Shown piece after piece: positions 20,149 through 30,161 of a stretch of 64,000 nucleotides of DNA. The notes below the pieces were generated by a model that was given only the letters and a program-made list of their open reading frames with translations, was not told where the DNA came from and searched no databases. Every line of letters starts with the position of its first letter. Within the stretch, counting starts at the first letter, position 1. The stretch spans positions 7,575,851 to 7,639,850 of the forward strand of contig JAKZAN010000006.1 in NCBI GenBank assembly GCA_023053545.1, read 5' to 3'. Both the position numbers and the translations under genes were made by a program. This DNA is from Lepidurus packardi (lineage: Eukaryota > Arthropoda > Branchiopoda > Notostraca > Triopsidae).

Positions 20149-21551
20149 GCTTTAATACCAGAAAAAACGAGCAGATGTATTATTAATTAACTGTGTAAAA
20201 GAAAGCAACCGTATAGTGAAATGTAAATAAATATTTTCAACCACGAATTACCTATCAATCGTGAAAAATCCAACAATCTCAATAAACAACGGAATCCAGC
20301 AATTATCCAAATCTCCAACAAATAAATCGTCCGAATTCCAAAACTTCTAGTACATAAAATAGAAGTAATCAGCTCACGAAGGTAACAGGAAGTGCTGAAA
20401 CATATGAAACTGTTATTCATTGAACATTACCTGATACTCCTAAAAATTCCAAAAGATAACCAGCCGGAATAATTATTCAGAAATTATCCACTTATCATAC
20501 GGGAAAGAATCGTCTAATGACAATGCAAACAATGAGTTCAGTTCGCAAAGGCACTGCAAACAGTACAGTACATAATATAAAAGTAATCAGCTCACGAAGG
20601 TAACAGGAAGTGCTGAAACATATAAAATTGTTATTCATTGAATATTACCTGATACTCCAAAAAATTCAAGCCGGAATAATGATTCAGAAATTATCCAGTT
20701 ACCATACGGGGAAGAATCGTCTAATGACAATGCAAACAATGAGTTCAGTTCGTTCAGTTCAGTACTGCAAACAGTACAAAACAAGAAACAAGTCTAATTA
20801 ACATTGCAGTCACAAAAATTAGAGCAGGTGACTGCCGGATCGGAGAAAACAAAAAACAAGAATTTTTCCAAATATCCAAGCAAGAAATCAATCGTCCAAA
20901 CAGGAAAAATGTCTACCCGTTAGATATAAGATAAGAAGAAATCAGTCCACAAAACTAACGTAAGTGCTGACATAAGAAGAAATCAGTTCACAAAACTAAC
21001 GTAAGTGCTGACATAAGAAATATCAGCATAGAAAGCTACCAATAAAAACAGAATACAATTTTAGCAATTGATCTTATTTTTACCTATGAGTCCTCAAAAT
21101 TCAAACTCTGCACGATATAGTAAGCTTTTGTCACAGCTAATAACAAACGTTTACCAACGTTGATCTGCTACCCTGTCCTATTGATCCTACAGACGTGACG
21201 TCACAAGCCCAAAAACTATCACGTGCTGGTACGTTCTAACCCGTTTTGTGATCCAATTTGCCCACTTCTGAGAATCTCATGAAAGGAGCACGAACGACCT
21301 GGCCGATGGCAATATGTCCTTATCTCCCACCCACCAAACCCACCCCAAAATAACACAGCCCTTATGGGAAAAACCCGAGCCAAGCTCAGCAACCCACCCT
21401 CCCACTGGCAAGGCTAAAGTCTGGACGATATATTAAGCTGTTGTCACAGCTAATAACATCCTGGAGACAATACTGACAGACGAAACCTTATTACTCTATA
21501 ACGATCACATGTTTTATTTAGTCAAACCGACTTGAAACCGATAAAAGAAAG
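20149..21551. repeat. Upstream region of the Helentron ORF with nested tandem repeats
   Basis: No gene. Two diverged copies of a unit of about 219 bp lie at 20350-20568 and 20569 to about 20780. Two near-identical 41-bp units lie at 20931-20971 and 20972-21012. Both share the shorter core CACRAA..TAAC..AAGTGCTGA. A direct repeat of about 35 bp containing TCACAGCTAATAACA is at 21113-21150 and 21427-21463; its core recurs inverted near 2.24 kb and may mark the Helentron terminus. The last 90 bases should hold the cyclophilin promoter. Confidence 0.7.
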
Positions 21552-22572
21552 ATGGCTGTACCAATGCGGATTGCTTTCGGCTTGAGACTTGCGGCTGCGG
21601 GCTTAGCTCGCTCGTCTGGGTTGGGCTCGTCTTTATCGCCTTCTTCCTCGTCTCGTCCGCTACCGACGTCCACCGTTGCAGGCCTTGCTCTTTCAGGTGT
21701 CCGATTTTTGTCCTCACCACCAACCAAAATGGCAAATCCTCGCGTGTTTATGGATATTTCCATTGACAATAAACCCGCTGGTCGCCTTGTCATGGAGGTA
21801 AGTTTTGCGTGTGGTTACGTATTTTCGAAAATCAGTTCGGTCGTTTTGTGGCGTGGCCCTCGTGGTGCCGACTACAGAGAAGCCGGCAAAATGGCGGCCA
21901 ACTACTTACCACTATAGGTGTTAAATAATGTAGAGCTGTCAGTCTTCTATTATTCAATTTATATTTGTTTGACTTGCACATGCCTCTTGTGGAGTCTGGC
22001 TGGCATCATCACGCTCATATTTCTCGTTTGCTGTTTTTTATTAACTGATCCTGTAATTTGTATATTTGTTGAATTTCTATTTCTATAAAAGCTCCGTGCC
22101 GATGTGGTCCCCAAGACGGTCGAGAACTTCCGTGCTCTCTGCACCGGAGAAAAGGGTTTCGGCTTCAAGAATTCTGGATTCCACCGTGTCATTCCTCAGT
22201 TCATGTGCCAAGGCGGGGACTTCACCAACAATAATGGCACTGGCGGAAAGTCCATCTATGGAACCAAGTTCGCGGACGAGAACTTCCAGCTGAAGCACAC
22301 CGGAGCTGGTAACTCGTTAATATATGCGTTGTTGGTTGTTTCTTAATCATCGTTGTTTGATAGGTATCTTGTCTATGGCCAATGCTGGACCTAACACCAA
22401 CGGATCGCAATTTTTCATCTGCACTGCGAAAACCTCGTGGTTGGATGGCAAACATGTCGTTTTTGGCACAGTAGTTGAGGGTTTGGACCTGGTCAAGCAA
22501 ATGGAAGCTGTCGGCACATCTTCAGGCAAGCCCTCCAAGGCTGTCAAAATTACGGATTGTGGTCAGCTCTAA
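21552..22572 (+). CDS. Cyp1: Cyclophilin A-type peptidyl-prolyl isomerase with N-terminal extension
   Basis: Three exons (21552-21797, 22092-22308, 22364-22572) give 223 residues. The enzyme isomerises proline peptide bonds during folding and binds cyclosporin. The active-site motifs are complete: [16 protein letters not shown] (catalytic Arg, Phe, Gln), NGSQFFIC and [11 protein letters not shown] (the cyclosporin-contact Trp). A basic, serine- and alanine-rich leader of 59 residues precedes Met60, which sits in a good context (AAAATGG at 21727-21733) and begins the usual [10 protein letters not shown] cyclophilin A sequence. The leader looks like a mitochondrial targeting peptide, so one transcript could supply mitochondrial and cytosolic forms. 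Introns are 294 and 55 nt with GT-AG ends. It is divergent from the minus-strand gene at 1712, with the Helentron between them. Confidence 0.95.
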
Positions 22573-23304
22573 GCTGCATAATGTCCTACATCGGACCTAT
22601 TGAATGACGTTATTGTGTCATTATTTGCTTCAATTCCATATTCCGTTTCTCCTTTACCTAGGTTATGTCCTCACGGTCTTGGTTGCATCTAATACATGCG
22701 AACAAACAAATCTAGTTCTTAATTGAAACCCAATCAGCTTGCTTATTTTATGACCTATTATTTTGCATGCCACACTCATCAATATTAACTATCACTTAAC
22801 GTTAATAAAGGCTACGTTTTACAGTATTGAATCAGATTGAATATTCAGTATTGAATAGTAACTGAATTTCAATATTGAATCTCTACCACTAAAACACTTG
22901 TAACATAAAGTAAGGTCGGAACTGACGTCAACAGAACAAAGGAACACGAATCTTAACAGGTATTCTTTCCGCCAGGTGAGACATGGTACCCACAGGCATT
23001 TTTGTTTCACTAGCAAATGTAAATGAGAACCAAGGCAACGCCCTGTCTAGGTTTGGCGTGCACGCTAACTGATTTAAAATAATAAATATTATCCTGGACT
23101 TGTTTAATGTTGGATATATAGTGAAGCAAACTGCTCAAATCTATCATTTCGTGCCACATAAGCCTCGCCAATGGTGATCTCCTTACTTAGAACTTGACAA
23201 CGTAAAGACTAAAATTTGAAAAACGTGTTTAACTGTTGGTGTTCGACTGTACGAACTACAGTAACTTTTGTCTCATTTTCCTGAATACTATTCCATTTGC
23301 CAAA
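22573..23304. terminator. Cyclophilin 3' end and spacer
   Basis: AATAAA at 22804-22809 is a likely polyadenylation signal about 230 bases after the stop. The remainder up to the Ly6 start codon shows no gene. Confidence 0.6.
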
Positions 23305-24548
23305 ATGGCTTTCCATATCTATACAGTGCTGGTTATTTTCGGTGGTGTAATTACAACAGGTAATCAAGTTTTATCCGTTTATTTTCGTATCATCTATCTA
23401 CTGTATTCTTGATTTTAAATGAATTTCTCAATGGTTTAAGGGAGCTTGTAACTAATTCCTTAAAATAACCTTAATATTCGTTGAGCGTATATTTGCATCC
23501 TTTTTCCTCAATAAACAAGGAACACCGCCGGGGCACGTACTTCAATACTTCGCTAAGGAAATTTCCTTCTAATTGGGGTCATGGTGGAGGCCGCTAATTA
23601 ATTCGTAACTAATTAATTGACCAGAAAGACTGCTGGTCATACAATGTCTTAATACAAAATAAATTTTAGCCCTGGCATTATCGTGTTTCCAATGTGATAG
23701 CGGAGAAGACTTCAGATGCAGCGAAGAAATTACGGGCCGCGATCTCCGACCATTACCTTGTGTGGGATTGAGTGATCCACAATATTGCATCAAAATGACC
23801 GGTATCTTCGGAGGTAACACTAACTTTCCTGCTAAACTTTGCAGCCCGAACTAGGGAAATTAAAGAATAGGCCTGCCTCGTCTCCAACTTGCGATTATGA
23901 CACATTATTTCTCCTAAGTCCGTATCGGTCATCTTGAAAGACTGATTACAGTTTAGCTGATTTCACGTTCATATTTCCAGCCTGTGGTTTGCGTTGCTTT
24001 CAGTGCACATCTTTGAATGAATACACCTGTGGAGAAACGTTCGACGGTTCCCAATCCGCCGTCCCAGCAACAGAATGCGAAAACTTGTACAAACCGGGGT
24101 ATTGTGTGAAAACCACAGGCATTTTTGAAGGTTTGAAATTCAGTCAAAAGAATCAAAAAACATAAAAATAGCTGGGCTTCTGTTTTGGTTGTAAGTTTTT
24201 CATATTGTTGCAATGCAATTGTCTGGCTTTTATGTGCTATTTGTTTTCGTGTGGTACAGGCAGAGCTTAAGAGTTTTTTCTGTTCGACTCAAAACATGAT
24301 TTAATTGTCCAATGCTAATATTTGTTTGATTCATAGGTCAACTGGGTACTAAGAGATTCTGTTCAGAAAAGTTTCTGGACAATTACTGTAACTACGTCAA
24401 GAGACCTGGCGACGGACGCGAGTATCGATCGTGCGTTTACACCTGTACAGGTGACGGCTGCAACAGCGCAACATCTTTGCCACGTGGACCGATTCTATTT
24501 TGGATGCCAATCATCGGTCTGCTCGCTTCAATGCGTAAAATGTTATAG
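23305..24548 (+). CDS. Ly6/uPAR-domain secreted or GPI-anchored protein with two interchangeable exons
   Basis: Four exons: 23305-23359 (signal peptide, MAFHIYTVLVIFGGVITT), 23670-23813, 23981-24130 and 24337-24548. If all are joined the protein is 186 residues. Exons 2 and 3 both encode the first half of a Ly6 three-finger domain, starting LSCFQCDS or LRCFQCTS and ending CIKMTGIFG or CVKTTGIFE. Exon 4 supplies the second half, with the closing CTGDGCN, and a hydrophobic tail typical of a GPI-anchor signal. Exons 2 and 3 have the same entry and exit phases and lengths divisible by three (144 and 150), so each alone gives one complete domain. Arthropod members of this family modulate ion channels, receptors or septate junctions; the role of this one is unknown. 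Confidence 0.85.
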
Positions 24549-25205
24549 AAATTTCAGCGACTACCGCAAAATAGTCCGTCCATTTCGCACTCGTCCTTTT
24601 TAAAAATTGTAGCTAGTTCTATTTTTATTTGTGCGAATCGAACAAACGACAAGTTACTCTTGTTTTTTTTTTTAGCAACAGCATTTTGCCATAGAGAAAA
24701 TATACACAAGAATGAGTATGAATCTCAGTTTCGAGTGCAAATATACCGTTGCAGACAAGCTATCTTAAGTATTGCACTCGCTATTTTTGTAAAAGTTGGC
24801 ACGGTGTCATATAATCTCATGACAGACTAATCTAATTCCATGCCAGTCAACAAGCCGCAAACGAATAAAGTGCCTTACATTTGTTTTTGTCAAAACAGAA
24901 GAGAGAATGGTGACTGTTCAACATATCTTTGACCAGTTTTTACGATACAATAAAATCTTACCAAACTTAACAACACATTTTCCCTGACAATATCCAACAC
25001 GTATATATACTTGTCTAGAATGTAAAACAGGACATATTGCAGGACACCTCAATTTTCCTCAACTCAATCCATTTCCTCGTAAAGCTCATTGACGGGACTA
25101 TTGCTCTCTAGATCGCGATCTCGGCTAGGTCCGGGAAAAACATCCTCTAAAGTGAACCTACGGAGCAATCCAAGTTAGTGTACTTTGTTGGTTCAAAACC
25201 AATTA
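24549..25205. terminator. Convergent 3' ends of the Ly6 gene and PHYKPL paralogue A
   Basis: AATAAA at 24864-24869 probably serves the plus-strand Ly6 gene. No ORF of interest lies in the rest. Confidence 0.5.
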
Positions 25206-27303
25206 TTACTTTTCTTCCGGAGAAGTATCCTCATTTTCTCCTTTCAACACTCTTTCCAAGGAGCCTATTAACCGTTTGGCATTGTCTTTGGTAAAACACA
25301 GTGGCGGTAATAACAAAATTGCGCTTTTGCTTTCCCCCTCCAAGCCGACAATTATGTTACCATTTTTTAACCTACGAAAAGAAGTTGTTCTTAATTTCCT
25401 AATACTTTTCCCCCCGTTATTTGCCTGTAAACTAGCTGCTTAGCTAATTCCCCATTGGGTTTCCGGGTTTGTTGATCAGTCACGACTTCTACACACAGCA
25501 TCATTCCAAATCCTCGCACGACTCCTAAAGATTCAAGACTAGCGTTTGAATAAACTATATTTGAGTAAACTAACTTATATTTAATTCATAATTACAAGTT
25601 TTACCTAAATTTTCGCATGAACGCTGAAGCTGAATAAGTCCATCTTTCAGAAATGCACCCACGGTTTTGGCCGAGTTTAAGAGTCGCTCAATGCGAATGA
25701 TTTGCATAACGGAAAGTGCCACTGCAGCTGCCACAGGAGGACATACATAATTGCGCTATGACAAAAAAAAAAACCTATTAAAAGCGAATGTTCTCGCAAC
25801 ATCTGAAGTGGCTTACTGGACAAAGGTAATCCGGCAAGACCTTCGCAATTTCTGGAGTGGTGATAACAACCCCCATGGGATGCCCATTGCCAATCGGCTT
25901 TCCTAAGGTTAGAATGTCTGGCACAACGCCCTGGCTCTGGAAGCACCAGAAATACTCGCCACATCTTCCAAATCCTGTCTGAACTTCATCAATGATTAGC
26001 AAGCCTCCCACATGATGAATGTAACTAAAAAAGAAATCAAAATACAATGCGAGTTATTTCCTGCTGTACTTTAAAGTTAATTACTAACTCGGTTAAAACC
26101 GACATCCATCCTTCTGGAGGGACAACCATGCCCTGTAGAGAGCAAACAGGCTCCGTCATAAAACAAGCTATCTACAAGAGATTTAAAAGAAAAACTAAAA
26201 AAAAAGATTTAAAAAAAAAAGCGAAGTATACCTGTCTGCCCGAAGCAATTGCTCGGTTAACAACGTTCATAGCATCCCTTACGTATTTATCTCCAGCTGA
26301 AGGATCTGATTCCCGATATGGGCCTCGATATGTGTCTGGACACGGTATAACATGGGTCCATGATGGTTTAACTACAACCTCGGATGTTTTACGTACTAAT
26401 AATAAAGAAAAACAAGGAAAGCCTTACCTCGATTCGCATTTCGGAAAACTCTAGGGCTGAAATCTGCGGCAACTCCCAAGGCTCCATGGAATGCTCCCTC
26501 CACAACCACAACATCGGAATGATGAGTATACGCTCTAGCTAATGTTACAGCAAGATCATTGGCTTCTGATCTAAAACATAAAAGACACTGTAACTCACGA
26601 TTCTTTATGCACTAGAAGGACTGACCCTGAAGGCGTAAAAAAGACAACGGAAAGTTGAGATGGAAGAGTTTGCCGTAATTCATTGGCAATTTTTTCGGAC
26701 AACTGGGTGGCGTCGGACAATGATGATTCCGCAGAGCACGTTATCAATTTGGACATTTGCACTTGAGCCGCATGGATTACACGTGGGTGGCTATGTCCCA
26801 CTAATAGAGAGCAATTAGATCTCCGCTTTTTGGGCAAAGCGTAATATGCTACTTGGGTACTTTAAAATTTAAAAAAAAAAAAATTAGTGACGTAGTATGG
26901 ATTTAGAGGTTACCAAGGAGTCTAAATAAGAAAGGTTGGTGTGACTTCTCTTTCATGCAAGAAGGAACAATGTGGGAAAGGTTTTTCTATTACCAACCAA
27001 GTCAGGTCCCATACAAATGTTATCACAAAGAGGACTCGAAACATAAAAGTGCAGATACCATGAGCGATATTGCTGACGCAGTCTAGATATTCCACGCCAT
27101 CGTCGCTATACAAAAATTGACCGCGGGCGCACTCAATTTTTAGCGGCTCCTTATCAAAATGCAGCTGGCATGATTTTCTTTAACACAAGAATACATTAAT
27201 CTTTAACTACCATAGCATAGGTAGAATATACAGATTATACTTACGCCAAATAATTCTGACGAATTTCCAACGCAGTTTCCAAATTAAGTCCATCGCCTGG
27301 CAT
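25206..27303 (-). CDS. Class III PLP enzyme, PHYKPL/ETNPPL family, paralogue A
   Basis: Ten exons on the minus strand (27303-27245, 27177-27059, 26800-26626, 26570-26428, 26395-26232, 26171-26089, 26024-25817, 25755-25605, 25524-25425, 25371-25206) sum to 455 residues. Family members are phospho-lyases acting on ethanolamine phosphate or phosphohydroxylysine. Seen: [46 protein letters not shown] and the PLP-lysine motif TLGKPIGNG. The usual FGGNPV motif after the PLP lysine is replaced by NYVCPPV, so activity or substrate may differ. Exon 9 ends with a GC donor (AG|GCAAAT); the alternative GT donor puts a stop in frame. Exons 2-4 match paralogue B (52001-54092) in phase, so the two are duplicates now about 25 kb apart in opposite orientation. 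Confidence 0.83.
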
Positions 27304-28404
27304 GGTGCACTACGATATATGTCGTGGCACTACCCGTGAAGAACTGAGGATTCAGAGTTCACTTACGCAAGTGCAGGTTTCCATACTGTGGTTCGAGGTA
27401 GAGGACTCCTTTTTATCAAAATGCACCATCCAATAATTCCAGAGCTTGCACAAAAACCCATTCTATACCTTGAAACTCCCTTTCTTAAGCGGACACCCAA
27501 AAGCGTGCTACTTAGTCTCGTTTACTTGAAGGCTACGTTTTGCAAACCATTCGATTCGGCGCCTTTTTAACTTTGCATTGGTTCAAATGCGAATTGGTCA
27601 AATAAGGAGCTAGGCAAAAGTTTTCCGAGAAACGTTCTATCTTTAAAAAGATGTTCTTGTATTCTGAAACTAAACGCCAATGAAATATGAAAAGTGCAGT
27701 AATTACTCCGTTTTAATCATGCAAACAAAGTAAGTAGTAAGTGCTATCCTTGGCTGAACCCACGTTAGCCTTACAAACAAATACATCGCATTAACTACCT
27801 GAGCCAAAACTGACCCTAATTTTAATTAATTAAGTTTAGACGTAATTTGTAGCATCAAAATATATTATATCTGTTACTTCTTAACCACGCATAGTATGTG
27901 ATAGTATTTGTCTACTTCATTATACAAATTTCTGATTTGGACACCTCATTTCCTCTCACTGTCGCCTTGATGCGGAAAAAGGCGGTAACTTTACGTTCCA
28001 GTTCCTTTTCTAACGCACGTTAAGACCGTTACCACGTGTACTTTGCTGAGTCTTGAAACCGTCGTTTCTTTTAGTGATATCTGCGTAGTTTAACAAGGTA
28101 AGCAAAGTAAAGGATGATTGTGACTTGCAGTGTTTCATATTCAAGCGCTAAAACTTTCAAGTTCAGTGTTAATATGGTAGATTACCGACATATATTTGTA
28201 TTAAACATGTCATGTCACGTGACTAGTTTGCACAAAGAACTGTCACGCTTTTATCATTGTGTACTCGCTAGGATAGGATATAATTTATTGTTCATGTGTC
28301 TGATTTTGTCTTTTCTCTCAGGGTGTATGACACGTTTTGCAAGAGCAGAAGGTTCAAAAGGTTCAAACGTTAAAGTCGCACTTGAACCCACCCCTTGGAC
28401 AGAA
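27304..28404. other. Intergenic region with 5' untranslated exon of the ZCCHC9-like gene
   Basis: The plus-strand gene downstream probably has an untranslated exon ending at 28097 (TAACAAG|GTAAGC) and an intron ending TTTTCTCTCAG at 28320. The rest should hold two divergent promoters; no other gene is visible. Confidence 0.5.
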
Positions 28405-29787
28405 ATGGCTCCTCGTGGAACAAAACGTGTAGCAGGCTCTGCTGATGCTGAAGAAGTTGCTGCAATTACCCCAACCAAAAAAGCCGCAGGAACACCGGCT
28501 AAAGGTCAGCCAACTCCCGTCAAGATACCAGGTCAACCTCAGCAAGCCAAAACTCCAGCAAAAACCCCAGGTCAACCTCAGCCAGCTAAGACTCCAGCAA
28601 AAACCCCAGGTCAACCTCAGCAAGCTAAAACTCCAACCAAGACCCCAGGTCAACCTCAACAAGCTAAAACTCCAGCAAAGACCCCAGCGAAAGCTCCAGT
28701 TGCAGCGAAGACCCCAGCGACAGCACAAGTGGCTAACAACACACCAGCAAAGGTGGCTCCTGCTGCTCCCAAAACACCAGCAAAAAAAGCCAACAACACA
28801 CCCGCGAAACCCCAAGCTAAAGCCGCTGCTTCTCCAGCGAAGGCTGGAAATGCTGCTGCTTCCCCCGCTAAAGCTGCAAATGCTGCTACTACCCCCATTA
28901 AAGCTGCAACTCCAGCCAAGGCAAAAACTCCAAAGGCCCAGACTCCCAAAGTTAAGTCTGAAGGCACTCAGAATGGAAAGCCCATAAAATCCTTGACAGA
29001 AGCCGACGTTAAGAAGCGTTTGGATATCTATCGTGAACGTCTTACAAAGGACGGTAAACCACAGTCAGCTGTTCAGCGAATGGTCAAGAAACGAGAAATG
29101 TCCCTCAAGAAACATGGAGCAACCGGTGGACTTTCTTGCTTGAAATGCCATTCCAGGGATCATTTGCTTGCGAACTGTCCGTCCGTCAAAGCATCTAATG
29201 CGTGCTTCAAATGTGGGCAAACTGGACACACTTTGGCCCAATGCAAGAAGCCGGGTAACGATGCCACTTTCGCCCAATGTTTCGTTTGCAACGGCACCGG
29301 TCACTTTGCCAGCAAATGCGCAGAAAATCCTCAAGCCGATAAATGCCACGTTTGCCAAGAGAAAGGTCACTGGGCTAGGGATTGCCCCACCAAGGCAGCC
29401 AAAGGCAAACTGCATGCCGAAAAGAAAAACGCTAAAAAACCAGTAAGATTGGATATTTTTTTAATTTTAGCTTTCAATTCTAATTAAATGTCCTGTTATT
29501 AGGCCACCTTACCTGTAATTGACCCCAAGAAATCAGCGGACGCCGAAGAGCCAGAAGCTGAAGAGGAAGAAGAGGACGAGGACGATTCCGATATGGATGA
29601 CGAAGATTTGGACGACGAAGAGCTCGAGTCGGGAGAGGAGGAAGAAGAAAGCGACGAAGAGGAAGATGTAAAGCCAGTTTTACCGATCAAAGGCAACGCA
29701 GGCAACCTTAGTAAGATTCCAGTTGGCAAAGGCAAACCTCAAGCTAATAACAAACAACAATCCCAAAAAAAAGTAGTGAAGTTTTAA
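28405..29787 (+). CDS. CCHC zinc-knuckle protein, ZCCHC9-like, with KTP-repeat N-terminus
   Basis: Two exons (28405-29442, 29503-29787) encode 440 residues. Residues 30-185 are lysine-, proline- and alanine-rich repeats of the AKTPAKTPGQPQ kind, resembling histone H1 or nucleolar phosphoprotein tails. After a basic helix-like stretch come four CX2CX4HX4C knuckles at C245-C258, C267-C280, C292-C305 and C314-C327. The third, FAQCFVCNGTGHFASKC, closely resembles the corresponding knuckle of ZCCHC9, and four closely spaced knuckles match that family. The tail is strongly acidic, then basic. A nucleolar RNA-binding role is likely by analogy. An in-frame ATG exists at 28114, but it lies in the probable 5' intron; the chosen ATG follows the acceptor at 28320 and matches AAATGGC context. 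The 3' end converges on LIN54, 374 bases away. Confidence 0.7.
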
Positions 29788-30161
29788 AGAAATAATTCCC
29801 GTCTGTAATTATGTAGTTCTAATGATGAACACATGTTTTACACTGTTAACTTGGGATGGCGAAGAAACAATACAGAGCGAAGAGACTTTTTCTTTTCGAA
29901 CTACTTGCGTTGTATTGCAACCTGAAAAACTGAAAAGCATTTTTACTGTCATACGGTTTTTGAACATTGGTCTACCTACTTAAAACGATCTGAAAAGTAT
30001 TAAACCAAAAAGAAAGCTTCATTTCACACATACACACATAAGATGCACACACGCCAGACGCGAGACATTCCAATTTACGGGACTGACAAAAATTTCTACC
30101 GAGCGTCAGCCATCCACCAGTGTCCCCTACCCAGATACTTGAATCAACGTACATTTTGCCA

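Noticed and set aside
28114..28404. Upstream in-frame ATG for the zinc-knuckle gene
   Set aside because: The segment contains a good acceptor (TTTTCTCTCAG at 28310-28320) and reads as intron; the extra residues resemble no family member.
28656..28967. Minus-strand low-complexity ORFs opposite the KTP repeats
   Set aside because: Pure antisense of a repetitive coding region.
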